From: UBA11891 sp049890035 | Lineage (GTDB): Bacteria > Bacteroidota > Bacteroidia > Flavobacteriales > Flavobacteriaceae | Assembly: GCA_049890035.1 (NCBI GenBank) | Contig: JBMHCG010000050.1 | Location: forward strand, 43,761-107,760 | Length of the DNA stretch: 64,000 bases | Direction: 5' to 3' | Part shown: positions 44,771 through 53,982 of the stretch, in pieces | Numbering within the stretch: the first letter of the stretch is position 1 | How the letters are laid out: every line of letters begins with the position of its first letter | Notes under the pieces: generated by a model | Databases searched by the model: none | What the model saw: only the letters and a program-made list of their open reading frames with translations | What the model was told of the DNA's origin: nothing | Made by a program: the position numbers and the translations under genes

Positions 44771-45142
44771 TTAATGTTTCATAACAATTTCTGTAGTTTT
44801 CGCGTCTCCCCAAAGCCCTTCGATGTTGTAATGCTCTCGAACGGCTCTTTGAAATACGTGCACTACGATATTTACATAGTCAATTAAAACCCATTCTGCC
44901 AGCGACTCTCCCTCAGTGTGAAAAGGTTTTTCATGCAAACTTTTACTAACTGTTTTGTGAATGGAATTCACAATGGCGGAAACGTGGGTGTTTGAAGTCC
45001 CCGTGCAAATGACAAAATAATTGCAAACCGTGTTTTCGATTTCTCTTAAGTCCAACAGGTGAATTTCCAATCCTTTCACTTCTTCAATTCCTGCTATGAT
45101 AGTACCAATTAATTCGTCTTCGGAGGCGTTTCCTTTTGCCAT
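44771..45142 (-). CDS. rsfS: Ribosome silencing factor
   Basis: This 123-residue RsfS/Iojap-family protein binds ribosomal protein uL14 and blocks subunit joining during slow growth. NTHVSAIVNSIHKTV, EGESLAEWVLIDYVNIVVHVF and the YNIEGLWGDA block are diagnostic. It is the first gene of the operon rsfS-ftsH-LUD-cdsA-psd and divergent from birA. Confidence 0.95.
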   Translation of the reverse strand: MAKGNASEDELIGTIIAGIEEVKGLEIHLLDLREIENTVCNYFVICTGTSNTHVSAIVNSIHKTVSKSLHEKPFHTEGESLAEWVLIDYVNIVVHVFQRAVREHYNIEGLWGDAKTTEIVMKH

Positions 45143-45162
45143 TAAAATCTTTTAATTTTACA

Positions 45163-45194
45163 CAAATTTACATATAATATCCCCTAGGGAACAA
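45163..45194 (-). promoter_or_regulatory. Promoter of the rsfS-ftsH-LUD-cdsA-psd operon
   Basis: On the minus strand TTG (45194-45192) and TAAATTTG (45170-45163) are separated by 21 bp, matching -33 and -7 elements of Bacteroidetes promoters. Transcription would begin about 12-15 bp before the rsfS ATG. Confidence 0.5.
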
Positions 45195-45207
45195 TTAACT
45201 AACCGCT

Positions 45208-45945
45208 TTGACCATACGCAAACTTGATGCCACGACTTCTACCAATACTGATTTAAAAGCGGCATGGGCCAAAAATGACTTGAATCATCCAACGGTATTG
45301 TGGGCCGACTATCAATCGAATGGTCGGGGACAATACCAGCGACATTGGGAGTCAAAAGCAGGTGAAAACCTTACGTTTAGTGTCTTTTGGCCGCATAAAC
45401 AAAATTCAGTTCCTTATTTATTTCACATCAATCAACTGACTTGCGTGGCACTTACAGAAGCATTGAACCACTTGGGACTCCCTTCGGTTTCTATCAAATG
45501 GCCAAACGACATTTTGTCAGGCACCCTCAAATTGGCAGGGGTGCTAATTGAAAATATTTTTATGGGCAAGCAGCTTAAGGCCAGTATCATTGGCATTGGC
45601 TTGAACGTCAATCAAACCGATTTTTATCATTTACCCAAGGCTACATCGATTGCTCTAGTTTTGGGAAAAAAAGTTGTTCGCGAAAAACTGTTACATCAAT
45701 TTCTAAGGGTACTGGAATGCCATTTGAAAACTCTAGGGATGCCCATATTTGAAAAGCATTTCAACACCTATCAAACAGAACTTTACGGACGGGGGCAGTG
45801 GATGGCTTTTTCCGACCAGGGCGTTGAAAAAAAAGGGAAGGTTTTAGGAGTAACAACGCAAGGCGGCATAAAAATTCAGTGGGAATCAGGAAGCATTACT
45901 GTGATTGAAGATTCCAAGTATTTGGAGTGGCTGCCTAATTCCTAA
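45208..45945 (+). CDS. birA: Biotin--[acetyl-CoA-carboxylase] ligase
   Basis: This 245-residue monofunctional enzyme activates biotin with ATP and attaches it to carboxyl-carrier proteins. LDATTSTNTDLK binds biotin, the catalytic loop GRGQYQRHWES follows, and KWPNDI, KLAGVLIE and GIGLNVNQ complete the active site. There is no N-terminal DNA-binding domain, so it is not a repressor. No ATG is available at the N-terminus; the TTG at 45208-45210 is the best start. The 3' end overlaps pyrE by 11 bp (convergent). Confidence 0.92.
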   Translation: MTIRKLDATTSTNTDLKAAWAKNDLNHPTVLWADYQSNGRGQYQRHWESKAGENLTFSVFWPHKQNSVPYLFHINQLTCVALTEALNHLGLPSVSIKWPNDILSGTLKLAGVLIENIFMGKQLKASIIGIGLNVNQTDFYHLPKATSIALVLGKKVVREKLLHQFLRVLECHLKTLGMPIFEKHFNTYQTELYGRGQWMAFSDQGVEKKGKVLGVTTQGGIKIQWESGSITVIEDSKYLEWLPNS

Positions 45946-46582
45946 CCGTCCACTCGGCGGGATTGTCTCGCCATTGCCTGAGGATGATTTGATCGTTGGT
46001 CTCTATGGCCTTTTTTTGAATAGCTGTTTCTATTAATGTTGGATAATCAGAAAGGGTGTGAAGGGTAAGATGTGCTTTTGAAAAATTGACTTCTGCGGCT
46101 GAAAAACCATACGTAAACAAGGCAATCATCCCCAAAACTTCATTCTGCTGAGCACGCAGTGCCGAAACCGCATTGAGACTGCTGGTACCGGTGCTGATCA
46201 AATCTTCCACCACCACCACCTTCGCACCAGGTTCTAGATGCCCTTCGATTTGATTTTTACGACCGTGTTTTTTGCTTTCCGGTCGGACATACACAAAGGG
46301 ACGCTGCATTTTGTGTGCCACCAACATACCCATCCCAATAGCCCCCGTAGCAACTCCTGCAATGACTATGTCAGTTCCATATAAATTCGTGATCTGTGAA
46401 GCGATAGAATCGGCTAGATACGTTCGAATCGAGGGATAGGAAAGGGTAATCCGATTGTCACAGTAGATGGGGGATTGCCATCCACTCGCCCAAGTAAAGG
46501 GATTTTTCGGACTCAATTTTATTGCATTAATTTGTAAGAGGTACTCGGCTGTTTTGGTAGCGGTTTGAGGATCGTAAATCAT
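45935..46582 (-). CDS. pyrE: Orotate phosphoribosyltransferase
   Basis: This 215-residue enzyme forms OMP from orotate and PRPP in pyrimidine synthesis. FTWASGWQSPIYCDNR is the orotate-site block, FVYVRPESKKHGRKNQIEG is the flexible catalytic loop, and VVVVEDLISTGTSSL is the PRPP-binding motif. Length is normal. The ATG is only 7 bp from that of the divergent Nudix gene, so the two share promoter space. Confidence 0.95.
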   Translation of the reverse strand: MIYDPQTATKTAEYLLQINAIKLSPKNPFTWASGWQSPIYCDNRITLSYPSIRTYLADSIASQITNLYGTDIVIAGVATGAIGMGMLVAHKMQRPFVYVRPESKKHGRKNQIEGHLEPGAKVVVVEDLISTGTSSLNAVSALRAQQNEVLGMIALFTYGFSAAEVNFSKAHLTLHTLSDYPTLIETAIQKKAIETNDQIILRQWRDNPAEWTVRN

Positions 46583-46589
46583 GCACTAA

Positions 46590-47195
46590 ATGTATAAAGT
46601 TTTTTTTAACCATAAGCCAATCTACCTTACCACAGCATTGGCCATAAACTCCTCGGAAACTCCCTTACTTCATATTAAATATACCCAACAGCAGTCCCTT
46701 ATAAAGGCATTAAAATCCAAACAAACGCAAGCTGTTTACTTATACCACAAAGACGAACAAAAGCTATGGAAGCATTTTGTCAAACAATTTCCTGAAATTG
46801 AGGCTGCCGGTGGATTGGTCAAGCATACCGACGGTCGTTTCCTGATGATTTACAGAAACGGCAAATGGGATTTGCCAAAAGGAAAAAAAGAGAAAAAAGA
46901 AATTTTGATCGATGCTGCCCAAAGAGAAGTCATTGAAGAGACAGCAGTGAAGGATTTGATCGTTAAAAAACCACTACCCATTACCTATCATATTTTTTCA
47001 CGTAACGGTCGTTACCGACTCAAAAAGACCTATTGGTATTTGATGGCAACAAGTTATGACGGCCCCTTGGAACCTCAGTATGATGAGGGAATTGAGCAAG
47101 CGGTTTGGAAATCTCCCGAAGAGATACCCAGTATGTTAGAAAATGCCTATGAGAACATCAAAATACACTTTGAACAAGAAGGTGTAATGACCTAG
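46590..47195 (+). CDS. Nudix hydrolase
   Basis: This is a 201-residue protein with a Nudix domain starting near residue 70. The Nudix box GKKEKKEILIDAAQREVIEE follows the GKWDLPKG strand and keeps the REVIEE metal-binding core; the Gly after EE is replaced (TAV). The N-terminal 65 residues, with YLYHKDEQKLWKHF, form a separate small region common in flavobacterial homologues. The substrate is unknown. It is divergent from pyrE and converges on coaD. Confidence 0.88.
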   Translation: MYKVFFNHKPIYLTTALAINSSETPLLHIKYTQQQSLIKALKSKQTQAVYLYHKDEQKLWKHFVKQFPEIEAAGGLVKHTDGRFLMIYRNGKWDLPKGKKEKKEILIDAAQREVIEETAVKDLIVKKPLPITYHIFSRNGRYRLKKTYWYLMATSYDGPLEPQYDEGIEQAVWKSPEEIPSMLENAYENIKIHFEQEGVMT

Positions 47196-47647
47196 GGGAT
47201 ACGAACCTGTTGGGGAACCAAGAGCGTATAGTCACCCCCATTACGAATCACATCACGGACAATTGAACTACTGATATAAGATGTTTTGGCTGCTGTTAGG
47301 AAAAAGATGGTTTCGATGCCGGAAAGTCGTCTGTTGGTATGGGCAATGGCTTTTTCAAATTCAAAATCAGCGGGATTGCGCAAGCCTCGGATAATAAAAT
47401 CAGCCGCTACTTCTTGACAAAAATTAATGGTCAATCCCTCGTAGGTTTGGACTTTAATTTTGGGTTGCCCCTCAAATACGCCTTGGATGTAAGCGATTCT
47501 TTCGGACTCTGGAAACATGTAATGTTTATCACTGTTTTTGCCAATGGCGATAATAATTTCGTCAAACAGTGGCAGACTGCGAAGGATAATGTCTTCGTGT
47601 CCTAGTGTTATGGGGTCGAAAGAACCTGGAAAAACAGCGCGTTTCAT
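47192..47647 (-). CDS. coaD: Pantetheine-phosphate adenylyltransferase
   Basis: This 151-residue hexameric enzyme of coenzyme A synthesis makes dephospho-CoA. GSFDPITLGHEDII contains the nucleotidyltransferase TxGH motif, and RGLRNPADFEFE and ISSSIVRD (the ISSxxxR motif) are present. The start MKRAVFPGSFDP at 47647 is favoured over ATG or ATG-like codons three to six positions upstream. It follows ddl by 24 bp on the same strand. Confidence 0.95.
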   Translation of the reverse strand: MKRAVFPGSFDPITLGHEDIILRSLPLFDEIIIAIGKNSDKHYMFPESERIAYIQGVFEGQPKIKVQTYEGLTINFCQEVAADFIIRGLRNPADFEFEKAIAHTNRRLSGIETIFFLTAAKTSYISSSIVRDVIRNGGDYTLLVPQQVRIP

Positions 47648-47671
47648 CATTTTACGTATCAACAATTAAAA

Positions 47672-48658
47672 TTAGGTATTTCTGTCCAGTGCCGCTTCAA
47701 TCATAGAAATAAACAATTCAGAAAGCGATAGATTGGCTGCCTGGCATTGTTTGGGAATGATACTTTCCTTGGTCAACCCCGGGACTGTATTTATTTCAAG
47801 TAGGTGCGGGATTTCGTTTTCAAAAATAAATTCCGAACGCGTCAATCCTTTGAGGTTGAGCTGATCATATAATTTTTTTGCCAGTTTTTCAACACTTTCT
47901 TTCCAAGTTAGGGGAAGATTGGCGGGAGTGATTTCTTGGGCTTTCCCCTCGTATTTAGCCGCGTAATCAAAAAATGCATTTTCTGATACAATTTCAGTAA
48001 TCGGCAGTACCGTCGTTATTCCATTTTTTTTCAACACCCCAACCGAAACTTCTTTACCCAGGAGTGCTTTTTCAATAAGCAACTGCGAATCTTCTTCAAA
48101 AGCCTTTGGGATGGCTTCTTCAAGTTCTTTGCGCGAACGTACTTTGAAAACACCAAAACTACTCCCAGCACGATTGGCTTTTACAAAGCAGGGGTAGCCA
48201 ATACAGTTTTCAAAGTGATCCACATCCAGCGGTTCGCCCGCATCCAAGTTTATTGAGGCTGCCGTAGGGATCCCTAAGCGGCGGGCAATGGCAATACAGT
48301 CTCTTTTGTTGAATGTCAGTCCTGCGGTATAGGCGTCACAACTTGTGTGTGGGATTCCCACGAGTTCTAAGGCAGCGGCTAATTTGCCATCTTCCCCTGG
48401 ACTTCCATGCAGGGCATTAAAAATAACGTCAAAGGTTTTTTTTTCACCCTTTTGATGAAAAGTAAAAGTCCCTTTAGGTATCGTTTGGCTCTTCCCTTCC
48501 GTATCTCTTACGGTCCATTGATTTGGTGTGATCTCCAGGAGGAAAACGGATGCATAATGATTTTTTAATGTTTCTAAAACCGTATGCGCACTTTTCATGG
48601 AAATAGCCGCTTCCGAGGAAAAACCGTGACATGCAATGCCCACAATTGGGTCCGACAT
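47672..48658 (-). CDS. ddl: D-alanine--D-alanine ligase
   Basis: This is a 328-residue ATP-grasp enzyme producing the D-Ala-D-Ala dipeptide for peptidoglycan. NALHGSPGEDGKLAAALELVGIPHTSCDA is the N-terminal substrate block, with YPCFVKANRAGSSFG (ATP-grasp lysine loop) and a LLEINTVPGLT C-terminal metal-binding stretch. The start at 48658 (MSDPIVGIACHG) fits the family. It is divergent from the PASTA gene. Confidence 0.94.
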   Translation of the reverse strand: MSDPIVGIACHGFSSEAAISMKSAHTVLETLKNHYASVFLLEITPNQWTVRDTEGKSQTIPKGTFTFHQKGEKKTFDVIFNALHGSPGEDGKLAAALELVGIPHTSCDAYTAGLTFNKRDCIAIARRLGIPTAASINLDAGEPLDVDHFENCIGYPCFVKANRAGSSFGVFKVRSRKELEEAIPKAFEEDSQLLIEKALLGKEVSVGVLKKNGITTVLPITEIVSENAFFDYAAKYEGKAQEITPANLPLTWKESVEKLAKKLYDQLNLKGLTRSEFIFENEIPHLLEINTVPGLTKESIIPKQCQAANLSLSELFISMIEAALDRNT

Positions 48659-48731
48659 AAATACATTTTTGGGCAAAGGTAGGCAATTCTCACGCCTTGC
48701 TTTTTATTATCTTTGGGCCAAATACGGATGC

Positions 48732-49283
48732 ATGCTTTTCTTTCGGTTTTTGTTTAGCAAATTCTTTCTCAAACAATTGGGCTTGGCTCTGTTGGCTGGC
48801 ATTGTTCTTATTATCGCCAGTCTGGAATTTTTAAAGGACATTACGCATCACGGACAGACACAAGAAGTTCCCAATCTGCAGCACCTCCCATTGGTTGTGG
48901 TCGATACCCTTCTCAGAGGGCAGGAACTGCGGTACGAGGTCCTGGATTCAGCTAAATACGATCCCGAATTGCCTTCCTTTGCAGTAACCGAACAAAATCC
49001 AGCAGCCGGAGAACGTGTCAAACGCAACCGTAAAATTTACTTGACACTCAACCCTTCGGATTATCGAAAAGTCAGCATTCCAAATGTTATCCAAATTACC
49101 CGTCGGAATGCTGCTTCAACGCTCAAATCTGTGGGTTTGGAAGTGGGTAAAATTACCTATCGTAACAATATTGGAAAAAACATGGTACTTGAAATGCGGT
49201 ATCAAGGTAAAAAAATAGCACCGGGTACGTTATTACCAAAAACCACTCCCATTGATCTGGTCTTGGGCAATGGAAAACGGTAA
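48732..49283 (+). CDS. Membrane-anchored PASTA-domain protein
   Basis: This is a 183-residue protein with one transmembrane helix at about 14-36, preceded by a basic cytoplasmic end. Two PASTA-type repeats of about 65 residues follow (VPNLQHLPLVVVDTLL... and IPNVIQITRRNAASTLKSVGLEVG...). PASTA modules bind peptidoglycan fragments or penicillin-like ligands. No kinase or transpeptidase domain is attached, so it is a stand-alone envelope protein. It lies 18 bp before the pseudouridine synthase gene and opposite ddl, a conserved-looking cell-wall neighbourhood. Confidence 0.88.
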   Translation: MLFFRFLFSKFFLKQLGLALLAGIVLIIASLEFLKDITHHGQTQEVPNLQHLPLVVVDTLLRGQELRYEVLDSAKYDPELPSFAVTEQNPAAGERVKRNRKIYLTLNPSDYRKVSIPNVIQITRRNAASTLKSVGLEVGKITYRNNIGKNMVLEMRYQGKKIAPGTLLPKTTPIDLVLGNGKR

Positions 49284-49301
49284 TTAGTAAGGCGCTGCAA
49301 T

Positions 49302-50312
49302 ATGGAACCAAACACAACTCCCATACACGAACATTTTAGTTTTACTGCCGATGTGGGTCAGGAGCCTTTACGTGTGGATAAATTTTTGATGAATCGTATT
49401 GAAAACGCAACCCGTAACAAAATACAACAAGCAGCCAAAGCGGGGAGTATCATTGTCAATGCAAGTCCTGTCAAATCAAACTATCGTGTCAAAGGGGGCG
49501 ATGTTGTTAAAGTGCTTTTTCATCACCCACCGTATGAGAATTTATTGATTGCCGAGAATCTTCCCTTAGATATTGTTTATGAAGACGATGATGTGGTAGT
49601 AGTTAACAAAGCAGCGGGCATGGTAGTTCACCCGGGGCATGGAAATTACTCCGGAACACTTGTTAATGCGCTGTTATATCATTTTGAAAATCTACCCAAT
49701 AACAGCAATGAGCGACCGGGTTTGGTTCATCGCATCGATAAAGACACAAGCGGCTTGTTGGTAGTGGCAAAAACAGAAACCGCCATGACTCATTTGGCAC
49801 AGCAGTTTTTTGAAAAAACATCCGAACGTACCTATGTGGCTATGGTTTGGGGCGATCTTCGCTCGGATAGCGGGACGATTTCGGGTTCTATTGGGCGGCA
49901 TCCTAAAAACCGCTTGCAAATGACCGTTTTCCCTGAAGACGATCAAGGGAAACCGGCCATTACACATTATGAAGTTATCGAAAGATTACGGTATGTAAGC
50001 TTGATTAAGTGCCGACTGGAGACAGGTCGGACACATCAAATTCGCGCCCATATGAAACATCTGGGACATCCACTTTTCAATGATGCACGATACGGTGGTA
50101 ATGTTGTGCTAAAGGGGACTCATTTCAGTAAGTACAAACAATTTGTTGATAATTGCTTTGCCGTTCTTCCAAGACAAGCACTGCACGCCCAAACACTTGG
50201 ATTTGTCCACCCTACAACAGGGGAGACCATGCGTTTTGAAGCCGCTTTACCAAGTGATTTTTCAGCTGCTATTGCCAAGTGGCAGCACTATGTAAAACAC
50301 AGGTTGACTTAA
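49302..50312 (+). CDS. RluA-family (RluD-like) 23S rRNA pseudouridine synthase
   Basis: This is a 336-residue protein with an N-terminal S4 RNA-binding domain (about 20-80, VDKFLMNRIENATRNKIQQ). The catalytic domain has the active Asp in HRIDKDTSGLLVVAK, followed by RTYVAMVWG and LETGRTHQIRAHM. The domain order matches RluD/RluC. RluD is the closest in layout, but the modified positions cannot be read from sequence alone. Confidence 0.92.
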   Translation: MEPNTTPIHEHFSFTADVGQEPLRVDKFLMNRIENATRNKIQQAAKAGSIIVNASPVKSNYRVKGGDVVKVLFHHPPYENLLIAENLPLDIVYEDDDVVVVNKAAGMVVHPGHGNYSGTLVNALLYHFENLPNNSNERPGLVHRIDKDTSGLLVVAKTETAMTHLAQQFFEKTSERTYVAMVWGDLRSDSGTISGSIGRHPKNRLQMTVFPEDDQGKPAITHYEVIERLRYVSLIKCRLETGRTHQIRAHMKHLGHPLFNDARYGGNVVLKGTHFSKYKQFVDNCFAVLPRQALHAQTLGFVHPTTGETMRFEAALPSDFSAAIAKWQHYVKHRLT

Positions 50313-50432
50313 AAAAAAGATTCTTTTACCTTTGATCGGAGACCAACGAATCAAAGCCTTGTTTGTATATTGAGGTGGAGTATTGTTGGCTTCGCTCAAT
50401 GGGTGGCTAGCGGCACCCACTATTTTGTGTCT

Positions 50433-51194
50433 ATGAAAATACTTTTGTCTCCAGCCAAATCAATGAATCCGGAACGTCCCTTCCCAAAAGAAATCACCTC
50501 TACGATTGTATTTGAAAAGGAAGCTCAACGAATTAATAAATTACTTCAAAAAAAATCAGTTCGTAGCTTGTCAAAATTAATGCATATCTCTACCGATTTG
50601 GCGCAATTGAATTTTGAAAGAAACCAGTCCTTTACTTTCCCTTTTGAAGAATCCAATGCTCGTCCTGCTGTTTTTTTCTTTGATGGGGATGTCTATCAGG
50701 GGTTGGATGTTGCTAGTTTAGAGCCATCATTTCATGCCGATCTACAAGACAAAGTGAGAATCCTTTCGGGTTTGTACGGTATGCTTCGACCCTTTGATTG
50801 GATTCAAGCCTACCGATTGGAAATGGGAACCAAGATGGCTGTGGGTGTTCATAAAAATCTTCCTGTCTTTTGGAAACCCAAAGTGACTTATTTCTTGAAT
50901 GAAGAAACCCAAAAGGGGGAATGTGTCGTCAATCTGGCGAGTGCTGAATATTTTTCCGCTGTGGATGTTAAAAAACTTCATGGCCAATTGATTCATCCAC
51001 AATTTAAAGAATTTAAGGATGGAACGTTAAAAATGATCTCCTTTTTTGCCAAAAAAGCACGCGGTATGATGGCGCGTTACCTGGTTGAATCCGCTGCCCA
51101 ATCGGCAGGTGATGTTTTACAATTTACCAAAGACGGCTATCAATACAGTGAAAAACATACTACCGATGCCAACAAGCCAGTATTTATTCGGTAG
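50433..51194 (+). CDS. yaaA: Peroxide stress protein YaaA
   Basis: This is a 253-residue UPF0246/DUF328 protein. The start MKILLSPAKSMN is the classical family N-terminus, and YQGLDV and LSGLYGMLRPFDWIQAYRLEMGTKM are family blocks. In E. coli the protein lowers intracellular free iron during peroxide stress; the biochemistry is incompletely known. The ATG at 50433 removes a 21-residue upstream open stretch. Confidence 0.93.
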   Translation: MKILLSPAKSMNPERPFPKEITSTIVFEKEAQRINKLLQKKSVRSLSKLMHISTDLAQLNFERNQSFTFPFEESNARPAVFFFDGDVYQGLDVASLEPSFHADLQDKVRILSGLYGMLRPFDWIQAYRLEMGTKMAVGVHKNLPVFWKPKVTYFLNEETQKGECVVNLASAEYFSAVDVKKLHGQLIHPQFKEFKDGTLKMISFFAKKARGMMARYLVESAAQSAGDVLQFTKDGYQYSEKHTTDANKPVFIR

Positions 51195-51242
51195 GTCCCA
51201 TGCGTTTTGTGGTGCTCTTTGGTTGCGGTATATGTTTATGTT

Positions 51243-51923
51243 ATGACCCAACAAACACATTGGTTGCACCAGCATCCTTTTGAACCTTTTTTACCCAAGC
51301 AAGCCACCCATCTTATTGTAGGAACCCTCCCACCACCGCGCTTTTCCTTAGGTAGTTTCAAACAGGGGGATGTCAATTTTTGTTACGGAAGCGTGGATGG
51401 TATGCTGTGGCCGATTTTGGATCGTATTTATGATTTGCAGTTATCTTATGAAACCACGGCCAGAGCTATTGCAGAAAGGAAGCATTTTTTGTCTCAGCTA
51501 GGAATTGGAATTTGTGATATTGTGGATCATTGCTATCGCCAAAAAGTTGATGCTTCTGATCGGGGAATGGAGTCCGTTCAGTTACGGGATTTTTTCTCCT
51601 ATCTGGAAAGGGTTCCGAAGGCACATACCCTCTTGTTTACAGGAGGTGCCAGTAAAAATGGCCCTGAGTATTTTTTTCACCGGTATGTACAATCACAAGG
51701 ATATCGCTTGCATCTCCTTGATGCTACTGTTCCTCGCAAGCACTATTTTCAATTTAAGGGGCGTACCCTTGTTACGCATTCTCTTACAGCTCCTTCGGGT
51801 GCAGCCAATCGTGCCGTGGGGCGTATGGACGCATTCAAACAACAAAAAGCAAGGGATCCGACCTATTCGACCTTTGATTTTCGAGTGTCCCAGTACGCAC
51901 AGGTTTTCCCTAAAATTTACTGA
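51243..51923 (+). CDS. Uracil-DNA-glycosylase-family protein
   Basis: This is a 226-residue member of the UDG fold superfamily: HLIVGTLPPPRFSLG is the substrate pocket strand with a catalytic-loop-like Pro cluster, and VNFCYGS, IGICDIVDHCYRQ and HTLLFTGGASKNG follow in the expected order. This subgroup is common in Bacteroidetes; activity on uracil or other damaged bases is not established. The stop overlaps the M15 peptidase gene by 7 bp (convergent). Confidence 0.78.
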   Translation: MTQQTHWLHQHPFEPFLPKQATHLIVGTLPPPRFSLGSFKQGDVNFCYGSVDGMLWPILDRIYDLQLSYETTARAIAERKHFLSQLGIGICDIVDHCYRQKVDASDRGMESVQLRDFFSYLERVPKAHTLLFTGGASKNGPEYFFHRYVQSQGYRLHLLDATVPRKHYFQFKGRTLVTHSLTAPSGAANRAVGRMDAFKQQKARDPTYSTFDFRVSQYAQVFPKIY

Positions 51924-52624
51924 AGTTGAGGGTGGATTCCCATAATATGGGTGGCTCTATAATTTTCCAAAAATGTTTTGTTGAGGTCCTGGTATCCTTC
52001 CAAAAGTGAGTCTTTGAGTTTTTCTTTTAACGACAATTGCAAATAGGACCGATATAAAGGAACCGAGAGGGGGGCAAAGCTATAATGCCAGGGTTCATAA
52101 TAAAAACCGCTGCGTGAAGGAAGATCAGGGTAGGCACATATAAATCCATATGTACTTGCATTTTTTTCCAACCACAGGCGCAGGGGTTCGTAAGGACCTC
52201 CATTGTGAAACTTTCGTGTTTCGAGCACATCTCCCACGGGTGGGATACTGCCATCAACAATATCTATTTCAGTTCCCCAGTGATGTCGCGAGGTGCCGGG
52301 TAAGGTTGAATATTCAATAATTTTCTTTCTGTTTTCTTCTGGTGTTAGTCCTTCTTTGACATGGTTTCGGTATTTTCGATTCCAAATGGCACGCTGTTTT
52401 TCATACGATCGGAAACTCGAAACTACTTTGATTTGAAAACCGGACTCAAGGGCTGCCTTTTTCATAGCTTCAAAAGCTACGGCTGCTTCGGGCAAAAGCT
52501 GGTAGGTTTTACCCTGAAGTGGAATTTTCTTTTTACCGAGGAGTTGATCGGCATCGAAAAGTTGTTTCTCTTGGGAATAAAAGCTAATCGGAATAAATAA
52601 AAATAAGAGGAGCGCTTTTTTCAT
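51917..52624 (-). CDS. Exported M15-family D-Ala-D-Ala carboxypeptidase (VanY-like)
   Basis: This is a 235-residue protein with a signal peptide of about 17 residues. The peptidase core shows VVSSFRSYEKQ, the first zinc motif SRHHWGTEIDIVD (HxxGxExD type) and the second zinc His in EPWHYSFAP. It should trim peptidoglycan stem peptides in the periplasm. It overlaps the upstream acetyltransferase stop by 4 bp on the same strand. Confidence 0.9.
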   Translation of the reverse strand: MKKALLLFLFIPISFYSQEKQLFDADQLLGKKKIPLQGKTYQLLPEAAVAFEAMKKAALESGFQIKVVSSFRSYEKQRAIWNRKYRNHVKEGLTPEENRKKIIEYSTLPGTSRHHWGTEIDIVDGSIPPVGDVLETRKFHNGGPYEPLRLWLEKNASTYGFICAYPDLPSRSGFYYEPWHYSFAPLSVPLYRSYLQLSLKEKLKDSLLEGYQDLNKTFLENYRATHIMGIHPQLQ

Positions 52625-53073
52625 AAGAAAAGATTGTTTTTAAAGAATCGTTGGTGTGGCCCAACTGTGGGTATATCAAATTCAGGTCCAATAGGTTGAT
52701 AGGCTAGTGCTGTATAAAGTTCAATGGCTTTGATTCGAGCATTGAGCCAGAAGAGTTCTGGGGTGCGATTTATCAGGAGTTGTTTTTCAGCACTTTGTAA
52801 CAGTTGGGTGGCAATCCCTTTGCGTTGGAAATCAGACGCAACAGCCATTCCACGAAATTGATAAGCATTCTTTTCAGGAAAAGATTCACAGGGGGTATTC
52901 ATGGCTGAAAGAATACCGACAAGTTTGTTGTTGACAAAAGCACCCCAATGCAAGGTGTACGAGTGGTTGTCTTTATCAAATTGACAACCTGCAAGAGGTT
53001 TTCCCGGTCGTAACAAGGCCTGTCTAAGGGGGAGCGTATCTGCTGCACTGATGTTTTCAAATGAGACTTTCAC
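52621..53073 (-). CDS. GNAT family N-acetyltransferase
   Basis: This is a 150-residue acetyltransferase with the acetyl-CoA site VASDFQRKGIATQLL (Q/R-x-x-G-x-A motif) near residue 88 and the C-terminal strand YQPIGPEFDIP. The substrate is unknown. The longest open frame continues 38 codons upstream through the antisense of tRNA-Gly, which cannot be coding. The GTG at 53071-53073 (VKVSFENISA) is the first sensible start and has no in-frame ATG competitor nearby. Confidence 0.85.
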   Translation of the reverse strand: MKVSFENISAADTLPLRQALLRPGKPLAGCQFDKDNHSYTLHWGAFVNNKLVGILSAMNTPCESFPEKNAYQFRGMAVASDFQRKGIATQLLQSAEKQLLINRTPELFWLNARIKAIELYTALAYQPIGPEFDIPTVGPHQRFFKNNLFL

Positions 53074-53111
53074 AGATCCAAAATAAAAAAAAATGATATC
53101 TTTGAGAACAA

Positions 53112-53184
53112 GCGGGAGTAGCTCAGTTGGTAGAGCGTCAGCCTTCCAAGCTGAATGTCGCCGGTTCGAACCCGGTCTCCCGCT
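53112..53184 (+). tRNA. tRNA-Gly (anticodon TCC)
   Basis: A full cloverleaf is visible. The acceptor stem is GCGGGAG/CTCCCGC, the D arm GCTC...GAGC, and the anticodon arm TCAGC-CTTCCAA-GCTGA gives TCC. The T arm is CCGGTTCGAACCCGG. No CCA is encoded. The gene reads towards the CarbopepD_reg cluster. Confidence 0.96.
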
Positions 53185-53250
53185 CACTGATTTTTTCTAA
53201 AAACTTCTTTAATTTTTTCGTTTTTGTCTAGACCCAACTATCTTTAATAT

Positions 53251-53982
53251 ATGCAAAAAGTAGTATTACTGGGTTGGTTATTCATAACAGGCTATGCACA
53301 AGCCCAAAAGTCGATTGCTATAGAGGGGGTATTGTTGTATCGAAACAGCCCTGTAATTGCAGCCAATGTAATTAATAATACCACCCAGATGGCAACCATA
53401 ACGGATGGAAAAGGCGCGTTTGAAATGACTGTTTCTTTGGGGGATGAGATTATTTTTTCTTCTGTGCAGTATACGATTCGAACTGTAAAAATAACAGCTG
53501 AGATCGTACGAACCCGCAGATTGCTGGTTTCTGTAAATGAGAAGATCCAAGCCCTTGAGGAAATTGTGGTAACGCCAGAGGATACTGAGGCTTTTATGGA
53601 ATTGAAAAATGAAGAATTCAAAGGGTACGATTACGTACAAGACAAATCCACAAAAATCACCAATAGTGCTGTAGACGAACCTCGACTAACAAATGGTTTG
53701 AACCTTGTCAATATTGCCAAATTGGCTGTTCAGTTGTTGCAGGGTAAATCTGAAGAAGAAAAGAAAAATCTTACCCCGAGTCGGATTTTACCATATTTGT
53801 TTGAAGACCGTTTTTTTATTGAGACTTTATTGTTGGAACAAGATGAAATTGTTGGCTTTTTGGCTTTTGTCGATCAACGCATTCCAACACAGGATTTGCT
53901 TAACAAGAGTAAAGAATTTGAACTCATAGACTATTTGATCAATGAAAGCACAGCCTACAAAAAAAATAGTAAGCAGGACTAA
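53251..53982 (+). CDS. Exported CarbopepD_reg-domain protein, paralogue 1
   Basis: This is a 243-residue protein with a signal peptide ending near residue 19 (AQAQ). The carboxypeptidase-regulatory-like beta sandwich covers about 24-110: IEGVLLYRNSPVIAANV, the TDGKGAFEM turn and GDEIIFSSVQY. The rest is helical and charged (about 115-243). Isolated domains of this kind are usual at the start of TonB-dependent receptors, but no barrel follows. It overlaps the next gene, which has the same layout, by 41 bp. Confidence 0.88.
   Translation: MQKVVLLGWLFITGYAQAQKSIAIEGVLLYRNSPVIAANVINNTTQMATITDGKGAFEMTVSLGDEIIFSSVQYTIRTVKITAEIVRTRRLLVSVNEKIQALEEIVVTPEDTEAFMELKNEEFKGYDYVQDKSTKITNSAVDEPRLTNGLNLVNIAKLAVQLLQGKSEEEKKNLTPSRILPYLFEDRFFIETLLLEQDEIVGFLAFVDQRIPTQDLLNKSKEFELIDYLINESTAYKKNSKQD

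Noticed and set aside
53074..53187. N-terminal extension of the GNAT protein
   Set aside because: It would be translated from the antisense strand of tRNA-Gly; the GTG at 53073 is a better start.
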